Part shown: in pieces, positions 24,292-36,012 of the stretch
How positions within the stretch are numbered: the stretch's first letter is position 1
How the letters are laid out: the number at the start of each line of letters is the position of its first letter
Assembly (NCBI RefSeq): GCF_000344685.1
Contig: NW_006920413.1
Span: forward strand, 2,264,615 to 2,328,614
Direction of reading: 5' to 3'
Source of the DNA: Gloeophyllum trabeum ATCC 11539
Lineage: Eukaryota > Basidiomycota > Agaricomycetes > Gloeophyllales > Gloeophyllaceae
DNA length: 64,000 nt
Notes under the pieces: model-generated
Databases searched by the model: none
What the model was told of the DNA's origin: nothing
The model's input: the letters and a program-made list of their open reading frames with translations, nothing else
Program-made: the position numbers and the translations under genes

Positions 24292-24377
24292 GCACTAAGC
24301 GAGAATCGAACTCGCGGCCAGTCGAATCTGAAGCCTGCGAGTGGCAACGACTGAGGTTACCACTACCCCATTAGTGC
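24292..24377 (-). tRNA. tRNA-Gly(GCC) with a 16-nt intron
   Basis: The minus strand folds as a tRNA of 86 nt. The acceptor stem GCACTAA pairs perfectly with TTAGTGC. The D arm is GGGTAGTGGTAACCT, the anticodon stem AGTCG/CGACT, and the T arm GCGAG-TTCGATT-CTCGC, with a short variable loop. The anticodon loop plus insertion is 23 nt and begins TTGCCA, so with the standard position after base 37 the anticodon is GCC (Gly) and the intron about 16 nt. The overall wording of acceptor, D and T arms is that of eukaryotic tRNA-Gly. It lies between the 5' end of the MAPKK and the 3' end of the chitinase. Confidence 0.82.
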
Positions 24378-24439
24378 TTGTGGCAAGGGGGAGGATGGTT
24401 ACAATATCCAAAAACGCCCAATTATATCCAAGCCAAGAC

Positions 24440-26180
24440 TCAAGCCATACCATTGCGCAGGTTGTCGAACTTGCTACCCTCATACTCCAACCAATTCTCA
24501 CTCCCGTCCAGCTTTCCAAATACCCGGTTCACCGCCGTCACCAAGCTCCCTCCTGGCTGGGGATCCTTCCCAGGTCCACCCTCCATCCCCACCCTCATCC
24601 CTCCCTTATCACCACTGAGCTCCCAATACATCGCCCCACCCAGGCCTTCCCGCCGTATCCACTCGGCCTTCCATTTCCCCACCTCCTCCGAGTCGAAGCT
24701 CACCATCTCCTTCTTGCTATAATCGTAGGACCAGCTTGCGAGTGCCCTCTCGTCTCGGAACATATGAGCCCCTGGCAGCGGTAAAGCGCGATAATCGTAT
24801 ACGCCTTGCTCCCAAGTCCCTGGGCCAATTCCGGAGAACGGGTGGCCGGGACCATTGGTATTCATGAATGAACGCCCGTAGAGAGGTAAACCAATGACAA
24901 GCTTGTGGCGAGGGACACCTTGTGAGACGTAGTATTTAACAGCCTCCGATGTGCTGATCGGGCCGCCAAAGACGTTGGCTTGATGGTTTGCAATCTGGTC
25001 CCATGAGCCAGCTGGAGTAGCCATGAGAACCACTTGTGTAGTAGTGGTCGAGACGTGACTCACAGTAATCATAAGCCATGAGATTCCAGAAGTCTAGGTA
25101 TCGATCCATTTCATTCATAAGGAGCTTCTTGTAGTTATCGGGGCCACAAGGTGATGCAATCTAAAGTTCTTGGTCAACTTCCTCGCCTTTACCTTGCAGA
25201 ACCTCACGCACGGTTAATAGGAACCGGTAGCTTATTCCTTTCTTCCGCTGATGCTCGTCCAATCCATGCCTCAATTCCTTAAGCAACTCTACGTACCCTC
25301 TGGCTTGCTCCGCATTACCAGGATATTCATAATCCACATCCAAACCATCCAGGCCATAATCTTCCACCAACCTCACCGATGTCTCCACAAACCTGCGTCT
25401 CAGCTCCGGCGACACCACCACGGGGTGTATCTTGGGCGAGTATGTCCATCCGCCAATGGACAAGATAAGTTTCAAGTGCCGGTGAGCTTTCTTCAGGTTG
25501 TAGATTGCCTTAAAGTTCCCGTAAAGGTTGTTCCCCTGGTCATTCCATGAATCCCCGGGGTAATGGATCTGCTCGTCCGCCCACGGATCGGACAATGCTA
25601 CGGCGCCGTCTGACTTGATGTCGGCGAAAGCGTACAGGATGTGCCTGACGCCCGTAGGTCAGGAGCTCCAGCAATCAGCAGGGCAAACTTACGTGATGTC
25701 CTGTACTGGGATAGCGGACGGAGGGAACTTGCGCCCATAGATACCCCTGCACAAACGATCAACGCCCACTGACAAACCGAGGACGTGCGACATACCAGTT
25801 GGTGAAACTAATCAATAGTGATTCAAATGTTCGTGACACATGAGCGCGTTTGTGACTTACTACCCAACGCTCTTCATGGGATGCGACATATCCGGCCCAG
25901 TGTCGTTCACAGGCACCTGAGGGATCGGTTTCTCCGCGTTGTCCTGTTCTTTCCCTTTCTCTGCTTTGTCTGTTTCCGACGTCGCCTTGAGCACAGACCA
26001 CTGACCCGCCTTATACGAGCCTAGCGCGACGATGCACAGAAGAGCTATAAACAGAAACAGTTTACGGGTGACGACGCCGCCCGAAGGGACACTGGCTTTA
26101 GGTGCGGATCCAGGATGAGATGGAGGATAGTTATTCGCGTCCTCGGTCGGTAAGGGTTCGTACGCAGCAGAACTAGACAT
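24440..26180 (-). CDS. GH18 chitinase with N-terminal membrane anchor
   Basis: Family 18 glycoside hydrolase that should cleave chitin. Start is the ATG at 26180 ([20 protein letters not shown]). A short cytosolic arm precedes one transmembrane segment ([20 protein letters not shown]), giving a type II topology with the catalytic domain outside or in the secretory lumen. The catalytic fold opens with [16 protein letters not shown], assembled through a 12-nt exon at 25796-25807. Then come [35 protein letters not shown] and the catalytic motif [11 protein letters not shown] (DxxDxDxE complete). The later part has [10 protein letters not shown] joined by an intron to [16 protein letters not shown], and ends with [14 protein letters not shown]. 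All key residues are present and intron phases agree, so it appears intact. No chitin-binding module is visible. A likely role is cell-wall remodelling rather than secreted digestion. Confidence 0.93.
25796..25807 (-). other. 12-nt micro-exon in GH18 chitinase
   Basis: On the minus strand TTTCACCAACTG lies between an AG acceptor and a GTATG donor. It supplies the residues FTNW of the conserved GH18 opening VGYFTNWGIYGR: the previous exon ends GGG TA and the next begins GGGTATC, so only with this exon do the phases and the motif agree. Confidence 0.8.
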
Positions 26181-26673
26181 GAATTGAGGTGCAAGGCCGG
26201 ACTTTATGTAGCCGCGGGTGGACAGCCTTTCGCAGAACGCGGGATAGCTGACGTCAGGGGAGATTATGTTGGCAGAAGGCGTGCGGTCACCCTTCAACCT
26301 TTCGACGACTTTGGGTAGAATAATCTCGACGTACAGCAGGCAAACGGAGTAGGAGTTCGCGGTTAGTCATGCGCTAATCGAGGTTCAAGCTTCAAGTTCC
26401 AAGGATGTACGTATCGGTTTACTGGGAGGATTGTTACAGCCGTTTGCAGATCGATAGACCATGGCCACCAATTCAGAAAATCGCGTATAGTCGGAGTGGG
26501 TCGGAGTGGGTGCCAGGGACGTCGGAAGAAGGTGGGGAAGTCCAAATGGTCTGATTTCCGTCTCTCGGGGACTTACAATTGCTTGTCCGACGTGGTCCGA
26601 CTGTAAATAATTTTTGAGAAGTGGGTCCATTAATCTGCAAACGGCTGTATGAGTCCGGTGGCTGCGTGCAGTG
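26181..26673. other. Upstream region of the chitinase gene
   Basis: About 490 nt between the chitinase start (minus strand) and the hAT-like element. It contains a short tandem GTCGGAGTGG pair near 26491-26510 and no gene. It presumably includes the chitinase promoter. Confidence 0.5.
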
Positions 26674-27194
26674 TAGTGTTGCTCGTTAAGTGAAGCTGAA
26701 GTGACGTGAAGTGGGGCCTGTCAAACTTCAGTCCGTCTGAAGTGAAGCTGAAGTCACGCTGAAGACTTCAATGAAGCGTGAGACAGCAGCCCTCATTTGG
26801 CCAACTGAGAGAGATAATGGGTGAATCACTCAGCAGACGTTGAGCTTTTGTCTCTCGTTTCTTTTCTATCACAAATTACAAACCTTACAGACTCTGTCTG
26901 ACACCAAAGATGCACATTTTGGCTGCAGTAGGGTGGTAAACCGCGTCGACGACGGCCGTCCTCTCCAGTCCGGCAACTGCCGGTCTCAAGGCCGACACGG
27001 GCACGAAGTCAACCACGCGAGCGGGCTTACCCACTTCGTGTAGGTTTACTCCTTTCGTCAGTGGAGTGGTGGGACTGAAGTCATCTTGAAGCCTTCAGTG
27101 TGACTTCATGCCACGCTGAAGCCACTGAAGTGGGTGCTTCTTGAAGTGAAGTGACGTGTCCCTTCAGCTTGGCTTCACTTAACGAGCAACACTA
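26674..27194. mobile_element. Non-autonomous hAT-like element (MITE), 521 bp
   Basis: The ends are perfect 22-bp terminal inverted repeats starting TAGTGTTGCTCGTTAAGTGA, which match the hAT end pattern (YARNG). The flanking 8-mers are GTGCAGTG (26666-26673) and GTGCCGTG (27195-27202), a 7/8 match as expected for an 8-bp hAT target-site duplication. Both subterminal regions are packed with TGAAG/CTTCA motifs in both orientations, as seen at hAT transposase-binding ends. There is no transposase: the only open frame inside is 67 codons. A second, left-truncated image of the element at 27655-28136 is part of the duplicated assembly segment. The family assignment is inference from TIR and TSD only. 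Confidence 0.75.
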
Positions 27195-27431
27195 GTGCCG
27201 TGGCTTGGAAATGACCGGTGATTGCCGGGTGGCTTGAATGTACGTCCGGACGTCGAGCAGCCTGTAGATACAAGGGAACGTCCCATTCAAAGAGCATACT
27301 ACTCGGGGGGGAATCTAGTATAACGAAAAATGGTGTTAGACCCCTTTTATTCACTTAGAGGCATGATGGGATTTAATTCACGGTTGGTTTTGAAAGTGTG
27401 GTAGCAATATTAATACAGTGAGTACATCGCA
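26713..27431 (+). repeat. Left copy of a 719-nt perfect duplication flanking an N gap
   Basis: By eye identical to 27655-28373 (constant offset 942). It ends exactly at the first N. See the finding on assembly artefacts. Confidence 0.9.
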
Positions 27432-27654
27432 NNNNNNNNNNNNNNNNNNNNNNNNNNNNNNNNNNNNNNNNNNNNNNNNNNNNNNNNNNNNNNNNNNNNN
27501 NNNNNNNNNNNNNNNNNNNNNNNNNNNNNNNNNNNNNNNNNNNNNNNNNNNNNNNNNNNNNNNNNNNNNNNNNNNNNNNNNNNNNNNNNNNNNNNNNNNN
27601 NNNNNNNNNNNNNNNNNNNNNNNNNNNNNNNNNNNNNNNNNNNNNNNNNNNNNN
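27432..27654. other. Assembly gap (223 N)
   Basis: Run of N. Open frames crossing it are meaningless. Confidence 0.99.
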
Positions 27655-28373
27655 GGGGCCTGTCAAACTTCAGTCCGTCTGAAGTGAAGCTGAAGTCACG
27701 CTGAAGACTTCAATGAAGCGTGAGACAGCAGCCCTCATTTGGCCAACTGAGAGAGATAATGGGTGAATCACTCAGCAGACGTTGAGCTTTTGTCTCTCGT
27801 TTCTTTTCTATCACAAATTACAAACCTTACAGACTCTGTCTGACACCAAAGATGCACATTTTGGCTGCAGTAGGGTGGTAAACCGCGTCGACGACGGCCG
27901 TCCTCTCCAGTCCGGCAACTGCCGGTCTCAAGGCCGACACGGGCACGAAGTCAACCACGCGAGCGGGCTTACCCACTTCGTGTAGGTTTACTCCTTTCGT
28001 CAGTGGAGTGGTGGGACTGAAGTCATCTTGAAGCCTTCAGTGTGACTTCATGCCACGCTGAAGCCACTGAAGTGGGTGCTTCTTGAAGTGAAGTGACGTG
28101 TCCCTTCAGCTTGGCTTCACTTAACGAGCAACACTAGTGCCGTGGCTTGGAAATGACCGGTGATTGCCGGGTGGCTTGAATGTACGTCCGGACGTCGAGC
28201 AGCCTGTAGATACAAGGGAACGTCCCATTCAAAGAGCATACTACTCGGGGGGGAATCTAGTATAACGAAAAATGGTGTTAGACCCCTTTTATTCACTTAG
28301 AGGCATGATGGGATTTAATTCACGGTTGGTTTTGAAAGTGTGGTAGCAATATTAATACAGTGAGTACATCGCA
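27655..28373 (+). repeat. Right copy of the 719-nt perfect duplication
   Basis: Begins exactly after the last N and repeats 26713-27431, including the right part of the hAT-like element (right end at 28136). It then runs into unique sequence. Probably the same locus assembled twice. Confidence 0.9.
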
Positions 28374-31300
28374 CCCAGGCCCTCTCCCAGAGAATCCATG
28401 CGTATATTCCAGATAAGAAGATCACTATTGAGTTACAGTCTTGTCGTCCGTCAAAGGGGGCATGGATCCCTCTAACCTTCAGGTCCAGTAACGCTATTAA
28501 ATTTCGAGGATACAGGGCCAGGCGCTCCTGAGTCTTGCGTGGAACACGAGTACCAGACGTGTTGCACCGTGCCTTAGAAAGCCTGTGGCCGAAGGCAGAA
28601 GAGCCGACCGGTCGGTAGGCAGCATACGTACGATATCAACCCAGAACGCTCGAGCGGCACTTCACCACAGCGGGTAGAGGGTGTTCACGTGGACGAGCAT
28701 GCAGAGATAAACCCGCTCAGGATTCTATGCAGAGCTGCCTGCTGCCATGGTAGACACCCGAGTACCGCCATAAATCTGCTGCACATACGGCGGAAGTGAA
28801 TCCAACAAGTAAGGGCCTTGATGTGCCATCAATGGCCGGAGCATATTCTAATCGGATAGACTGAGCATTTAGTATGAGCCAAAGAATACTTGGAGACTAC
28901 CTATCTCACAAACGAGGAAGACGAGCAGGTTCTGGCTGTAGAAGGCTAACGAGGTACATCTCGGTGAGTGAGCAGGAGGCAATAGAAAGATAATGCTGTA
29001 GCGGCAACCGGGAGAGTATCAGTAGTCACTAATAGAAGCACAAGCCAGTTCACCGAGTATTCCATTATTAATAGGAGCATGGATTCATCAATTACGGCAC
29101 ATGACAACTTCAGCTAACTTCAGTCAAGGGGATCAGGGCGGATATCGCGTAAGGATATGATTATTGACTAGACTTAGCAAGCGGTGGCTTGGGATCGGGA
29201 GGGAGGGGCACAGTTACGCATGGCGCCGTTGCAGTCGCCGCCCAGACTAGAATACCCAGACTTCCCTGCGGAGATCACATGGGGCACCCTGGACGAAGAA
29301 GCAAGAGAGAAGGAGCATGCTCGGCGGTAGAAAGACCGGTGGAAGCTCCATCAATCTTCTTCGTGGTGTCATTCATGCTTCTGCTTTGAATGGTTTTCAG
29401 GGAGTCGTTGGGATGTGCCTCCTTTTATACACGGCGAGCCGTTCCAGAAGGAGGCCTACCAATCTCCCGATCGCCTGTCAATAAATACAGGAATCGGGCT
29501 TTGTGAAATCATTACAAGTCTTTCGCCCTTTCCGATCAACAGGTAACCTATCGGTATCTGTCTCTCAACGGGTGCGGCACGTTCCACGCCCATAAGGCTT
29601 CACGAAAGTTACCGCATGACCCGAAGGATCGCGGCCCTAGTGATCCAAGGAACAAGAGTCGGGTTGACGGCTTTCTATAGAATGTCAGATGTCGAAATAT
29701 TCCAAGAGCCCACTGATATGTACCAACCGGTCAACGAGCTCTAGACAGACGACAAGCATACCAAGAATTCGAAAATGTCGTGACGAGAGGGAAAGTGTGC
29801 AATAGCAGACGTTGGTGGAGGCCATTCAATGATTGTCAGCGCCTTAACCTTCACAATAAGATTCAGAGCATTCGGTGGAACGCACGGGATGATGGAAGCT
29901 GGGTCTTCCGCCTGCCTGCAGGTGAAGGGGAAGCAGACGCGACGGACTGAGTAGACCTGGCATTCAGCGAGGCGGCAGAGCAGCAGGCCTTCGTATTTGC
30001 CGGTGGATGGGTCTCTCTGTAGGCCAGGGCTCCATTGAAGATCGGAATCACCGCACCTGGAGTGTTCGAGACGCGGCCCTGTCCGCCCATTGGGTCCCAA
30101 CTTGCCGCGAGCGAGGATACCTTCTGGCGAGAGGCACTGTTCACCGTTTAGGCGTGCGACGACCTGATTCGGCTGCTTCCCCATTCGTCAAACGTCGGAT
30201 GGCAGAGCTGCGGAGAGAGGTGGCCAGTGGACCATCCTGGGACGTCAACAGCGAAACAAGATAGCGGCAAGCCAGTCGAGTTCCGGGATGGGATGACTGG
30301 AATGCCTATCGATCGACAGGAGCAGCAGCCAGCGGAGCAAGTAGGGTGAGAAGACGCGCCTGACATCCCCCTCATGGCCAGCCTGCAGGGAGCGTTCCAG
30401 AAAAATATACGGACATAGTGAAGCAGCGGGGTGCAGCGACGCGGAGTGTGCATTACGTCGCCTACCTCACACCTTGCTGGATTGTGGGAGCAGTGCACCC
30501 AGTGGGGAGAAAAGATGAGTACGCTTTTGAACCAGTCTGCAGACCTCAGGTGTTCTAGCCGCAGCACTGAGCTTGTCAACCATCATTGACCACCGCGAAA
30601 ATTTGATCGAAGGCAGGAGCTCGCTAGCATCGATGTTCGCTCTGAATTCGACATCCTAGGAACAACTTCACGAGCGTGGCATCGGCGGCAACTGCATCAT
30701 GTCCGAGAGATCGGCTAGCGCGGTCTTCGAGAACCCAAGCATAAGTGGTTTCTTCCTGAACCTGTTTTTACAGTCCTATCGGCCTGTACACCGTTGTAAA
30801 ATTAAAACGGGGGCCAGAATATTCTTCGCAGCGAGGACCCACGTATCAGAGTGATTTCTGCTCGTCCCTCACAAATTTGCGAGAGTTGAATCCCAGATAA
30901 TTTAACTTCGCCGTGTAACGGTTCTAAGCCAGTTTAGACAGGTAGCGAGCCTACTAACAACGCAAGGCTGGCGCCCATCGGAACGGTCGAGATGAGGTAT
31001 GGTTGATATCATGGCAAGCCTTCCCGTCGCATTGACAGGCCAAAACTTACGAGGCATAGTACTTACCATGAGCAGCAACTATATCCCCTTGGGCCCTATA
31101 TCGTCAGGTCCTGGCAAGACAACATAAGCTTCTCTACGGGACCGTGAATTAAACGAGTTCGCTTGCCGAAGGGCGCTGGGTTAAGGTATTAATGTGCGAT
31201 CTTGGAATGAACGCCGCACGGCACGTCGCGAGTGCCGAAAGAGGCAGGTATAGGAAAACAATAAACTGTTCGGTTTCATTCAAAGTCAGCGGCCGCTAAT

Positions 31301-31440
31301 CAGATACATGCTCCCATGAAAGCTATATACTTGCCTTCGATGGGCTCTTACGAGCGTTTCCGAGCCGTTACAAAGCCTGGCAGGGTCCGCACACAGCGAG
31401 AGACTGACAGCTCCAATCAAATCCGCTTGTGCCTCTGACC
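28374..31440. other. Gene-poor region, no recognisable gene
   Basis: About 3.1 kb upstream of ERG8. Open frames up to 147 codons (29741-30184, minus) overlap others on both strands and show no domain. The last few hundred bases before 31441 should hold the ERG8 promoter. Confidence 0.5.
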
Positions 31441-33357
31441 ATGGCCACGACAATCGTTTCCTCGCCCGGCAAAGTCTTGCTTGCGGGAGGCTACCTCGTC
31501 CTTGATCCAGCTTACTCTGGCGTCGTCGTGTCCACCTCCTCGCGTTTCTACTCCGTCATCCGAGGCGAAGGTGCAAGCGGTCCACGTGGCTCGAACCCAA
31601 ACCTTTATTGGATAAGGGTGCGATCCCCCCAGTTCTTAGATGCTGTGTGGGTGTACTCGGTCGAGGTCGGTGGAAACGCTGTTCGGGTAGAACAGACCAC
31701 AGACGAGTGAGGACAACTTCCCCTTATTCGCGAGCAATCGTTCACGTTAGCCGGAAGAGCTGGATCCTCCTTTTCCAAGAATAAGTTCGTGCATCTTGCG
31801 ATTCAACGTACCCTCTCCTTAGCGTTGGAGATCCGAGGTGCAAATGCCCTCAAAGACGCTCTCTCCAACGGTCTTGACATAGCGATCGTGGGGGATAACG
31901 ATTTCTATTCCCAGCGAGCGCAGGTTCGGCAGTTTCGTCTGCCGTGCTATACGCGTTGCATTAATCGGTCTTAACAGCTCCAATCTCTCGGACTCGAGCC
32001 CGTATTCTCCTCACTATCTGCACTTCCCCCTTTCAGCAAGACAAATGTGCGCCTATCGGACGTGCACAAGACCGGCCTGGGGTCTTCTGCTGCGTTGATT
32101 ACTTCGCTAGTTTCGGCACTGCTCGTCCACACCTCGGTCATATCACGGGGGGCTCTACTACAAGAGCAAGATGCCATGACCAATACTGACCGAAGACTAG
32201 CACATAATCTGGCACAATATATACATTGTCTTGCTCAAGGCAAAGTTGGCAGCGGCTTCGACGTCGCAGCCGCTGTATTCGGCAGTCAAGTGTACACCAG
32301 GTTTAACCCAGCAGTCCTGCAGACACTAATGACTGAGGATGCGGTGTGTATCATCCTCCATCGTAGAATTCAGTGCATTAATCATTCCAGATTCCAGGCC
32401 CCTCCACAGTTGCTGCCTGTCATCTCACCGTCAAATAAAGCGTGGGACTATCGCGTCGAGCCCTTTAAGCTGCCCCCGCTGACTCGCCTCATGTTGGCTG
32501 ATGTCGATGCTGGGAGTGACACGCCGTCTCTGGTCGGAAAGGTGCTCAAATGGCGTCAGGCCGATACTATAGCCTGTTAGTGGATCGTCTGCATTCATGC
32601 ATTACTGGAACTCATGCAGGTTTCGGAATTCAGCCCACCAGCTGTGGGAGGACCTAAACAAGACGAATCAAGCGCTATGCTCACAGCTGCTCAAGTTGTC
32701 CCAGCTGCACTCTCAAAACCCCACTGCATACACCGCTGTAGTCAAATATATTTCCACCATCCAACCGCTACAGGTGGGTCGAAACCTATTCGTTGGTGTG
32801 GTGATTAATTGGACGTGCTCCAGTGGTTGGCGAATCCTAATACCAAGAGAGGCGAAGGCCAGATTGTAGAGGCATTCTACCAAGCCCATCTAATTACTCA
32901 GGTCGGTATATCACCGTGGTAATTTTCCAGGAAATTTCCTCGAGTACTTAAACGACCGGCCAGGACATTCGTTCTAAAATGCGTCAGATGGGAAAGCTTT
33001 CTGATGTCCCAATTGAGCCGCCAGAACAAACCGATCTTCTGGACGCCTGTGTCGCCCAAGCTGGTGTCGTTGGAGGAGGCGTTCCTGGAGGTTTGTCCAG
33101 CTGCTGATTTATCCATACCATATATTGACGGCTTCAAATCCTTAGCCGGTGGATACGACGCTGTATGGCTTCTGGTGTGTGATCCTGCAGGGCTGGAATT
33201 CGAAGAGAAGCCCATGCATCGTGTTGGCCGCGTCTGGCATACATGGAAAGACCTCGTGGTCACCCCTCTAACCTCCTCCGAAAGTCTGGCGAAAGGTGTC
33301 CGCTTGATAGAGAATATTGATGAAGTCGCCGGGTTGAAGGAAGCTACTGCAGTCTAA
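31441..33357 (+). CDS. ERG8: Phosphomevalonate kinase
   Basis: Converts mevalonate-5-phosphate to the diphosphate with ATP, in the mevalonate route to ergosterol and other isoprenoids. GHMP-kinase fold. Start ATG 31441 gives MATTIVSSPGKVLLAGGYLV, the typical ERG8 opening. Following exons give NKFVHLAIQRTLSLALEI and GLDIAIVGDNDFYSQRAQ. The glycine-rich ATP loop is in VHKTGLGSSAALITSLVSAL. Downstream is GKVGSGFDVAAAVFGSQVYT, then RLMLADVDAGSDTPSLVGKV and the C-terminal motif GGYDAVWLLVCDP. About seven to eight exons are needed. Examples of joins that keep frame are GCCT/GTTAGT near 32579 to CAG near 32635, and 33092-33146. The stop is TAA at 33355-33357. It ends about 110 nt from the 3' end of the convergent transporter gene. 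All landmarks of the family are present. Confidence 0.93.
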
Positions 33358-33466
33358 ATCATAGTACCGTATAATATGGTTCCAATCACAGTGTATGTCC
33401 GCTGTATCGAGTCCATCCGTATCTTAGTCAGAGCAATAGACCCTCACTTCCATCGGAAGTCGTGTG

Positions 33467-35635
33467 CTACATCATGCAGATTTTTGCGTCCCCTTCTGGC
33501 GTCCAGGCTTTGCCAAGGGCCAGGAACAATGAGATACAAAGCACGGTGCCGCCAAATGCTGCGCAAACAGCCGCTGGGAGCTTCTTACGAGAATACCAGG
33601 GAACCAGCGGGTCGCTTAGCTTCATATAACAGGCAGCTGGGAAGATATATGCAAGTGCGGTAGCTGAAACCCCCCCAGTGATCTCCAGCATGACACCAAG
33701 GTCGCAAGTGATCAGCGCAACTACAAATGACGTTTTAGGGTCATCATCTGGCCAAGCGCGGCTAAGACGTACTGAACATCGACGCCACAATGATACTAGT
33801 CGTGAAGAGGACGTGGCGTTGAAGGTTGAACGGCTCGTGTGAGAAGAAATACTGTTCAATTGTCTGTATTGCGTTAAACCAGCATCATCGGGTGCGATTC
33901 GACGGGAATCTTACCTCTCTACAGACAAATAACTCTAAGGGCAGAGTTGTAAACATATTGAGCCCGAAGCAAAATCGGGCTAGGTTGATTAGAGTGTCAT
34001 TCTGCCTCAAGGTCAACGTGGGCCCGAAGAGTTACAATCAACTGTCACAGTACGCACCCCAGAAAAATTGTTCAGAATGTTGCCCTGGGTCTTGTCGGTG
34101 AATTGTATATATGCAGATATAGCCAGCGTGCAACAGCAGACCAAGGATATTATAGTCGAGATGTGGGTCACCAGTGCGAAGCGGTCTAGTGTCGGCGTCC
34201 GCAGACTTCCATAGATCAGAAGGGAATTATGATGGCAGACGAATGCAAAGCTGATGACGCCGACTGCTTGAAATATCCCCGGCCCAATGACTGAGAACCG
34301 TTTATCGGGGTCTCCTTTCAAGGCCGGGGCAACAGAGGGCGCCTTGATCATGACAGAAGACACGATAACGATCATCCCGACAAGTGCGAGGCCGGACGCC
34401 CGAGCGAGTTTGTGAATATCTCGGTAGAGGGACAGGGGGTAGGAGACGCCGAGTGTGCAGAGTGCAATAATGAATTGCCGCTTTGTCAATAGTGACAGGA
34501 CAGGGACAGTGTGTAACGATGGGAATATTGATCGTATGACGTGAGGTATAGTGTCACCTAAGTCAACTGAGAACCACGTTTGAGCGGTGAAGAGGTGAGA
34601 GAGGTACGCACCAATAATGATGCCAAACGCGCACATTCCTGAGGTAGCTGTCAGTCAGTGGCAGTCAGGAGCAAATGAGACTCACCGCCGAATGCAAATG
34701 CGAACTGGAAGAATGACACTGCGGCACGACCGCTTGAGCCAAAGCAGCGATTCATTATGTCAATGTACGAATTTGCACCACTCATCTTCGCGTTAATGAC
34801 AATCAAGCGGATCGTCCAGTCCGTCACCGCGCATAGTACAATGAGAAGTACGATGCCGGTAACTAAACCTGCTTGTCTCATGGCATACGGCAGACCTTGA
34901 AGATGCCATGAGATACAGTCGTTCAGTATTACCAAGAAAAATTCACACCAATTATGCCTGCAAGACTGAAATGAGCATATATTTCAAGGCTTGTCTAGCC
35001 AATTAATTACAAGGGCATTACCTGCCCCAAGAATCGAATTGGCCATGTTTGCTATGGAATCGAATAAGCCACCACCCGCATTTCTCTTGGCGACCAACTC
35101 GTCCAAATCAATGTGCCCGTTTGTGGCACCGTCCACACCTTCTTCATGGAGTGGAATGGCAAGTTCCAAGCTTCTTCGGGCTGCAGATGCATCAAGGAGT
35201 CCCACCAGCAACGGCATGGTTTGCGCTGAGCGTCTTCCTGAGCGAGATGACCGATCATTGCTCCGAAGCTGGTCAGGATATTCACCGTCCAGATCATCGT
35301 TGTCTAAGTCAAAGGCTACGATCCAAGCCCTCCACGTGAGCTAATTTCTAGTGAGACGCCTTCGCAATGATCCAGGAGGACGTACCTGTTTCTCGACTTT
35401 GCGTAGTCGAGCGTAGAGGAGGCGGTATGACATGGACATCCTCATCGAACCGGACCGAATGCGTTCGTCTGCTATCCTCTGGTGTTTCCAAAGCGCTCTC
35501 CTCGATGTCGAATTCCTCATCCGCGACTGCAAACAGAGTCCGGTCATCCGACGCAGACTCGTGCTCAGCTAACAGAGGCTGCCCGGCCTCTCCTTCTCTC
35601 CTCGGCTCGCTCTCTCGAGTCGATCGTGCAAACAT
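33467..35635 (-). CDS. Amino acid transporter, AVT/SLC38 type (Aa_trans)
   Basis: Multi-pass amino acid permease of the amino acid/auxin permease family, in fungi mostly vacuolar (AVT5/AVT6-like). The first ATG in frame is at 35635 (MFARSTRESEPRREGEAGQP). A long acidic, Ser-rich cytosolic N-terminus precedes the membrane part, which opens with FDSIANMANSILGAG joined by splicing to IIGLPYAMRQAG, the conserved TM1 signature. Further segments are TGIVLLIVLCAVTDWTIRL, FFQFAFAFGG/MCAFGIIIG, RQFIIALCTLGVSYPLSLY, SGLALVGMIVIVSSVMI, GIFQAVGVISFAFVCHHNS and ALVTHISTIISLVCCCTLAI. The C-terminal exons give NMFTTLPLELFVCREVI and GGVSATALAYIFPAACYM. About eleven membrane segments are expected. Stop TAG at 33467-33469. 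Substrate and exact AVT subfamily cannot be fixed from sequence. Confidence 0.9.
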
Positions 35636-36012
35636 TCTACTCACTCGGTATCATGAGAAGTAAAGCAGCCTTAGAGCAGGTCCGGACTTTGTTCGAGTCG
35701 CCAGCAACAGGAGTAGCGCCTGCAGATGTAACTGCCTTGTAGCCAGCCTGTAGCCGCCTGAGAACAAGGACTTGATGACCGTATTAGGAAAGCCACGCGA
35801 CGGAAGCACAGGGCGCGTCCCTGCCTAATCATCCAGAACGTCGGGAACAATAATTTGATTCTCAAACGTTGCTTTCGCTGGACGAACGCCTACGGCAGAT
35901 GCCTCTCTGACATCAGACCGGACGGATTCCTTGTTTGTAAGTAGGAAGCCGAAGTTGGTGGCGAACGGTTCGGTCTGGATTCCATCGCATCCTCAGCTGT
36001 CGACCACTCGTT
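35636..36012. other. Divergent promoter region
   Basis: 377 nt between the transporter start (minus) and the PL14-like gene start (plus). No coding signal; it probably contains both promoters. No clear TATA box was identified. Confidence 0.5.

Noticed and set aside
26840..27043. 67-codon open frame inside the hAT-like element
   Set aside because: Too short for a transposase and without any hAT motif; repeated only by the assembly duplication.
29741..30579. Pair of overlapping minus-strand open frames of about 145 codons
   Set aside because: They overlap each other in different frames, show no domain and have no joinable exons.
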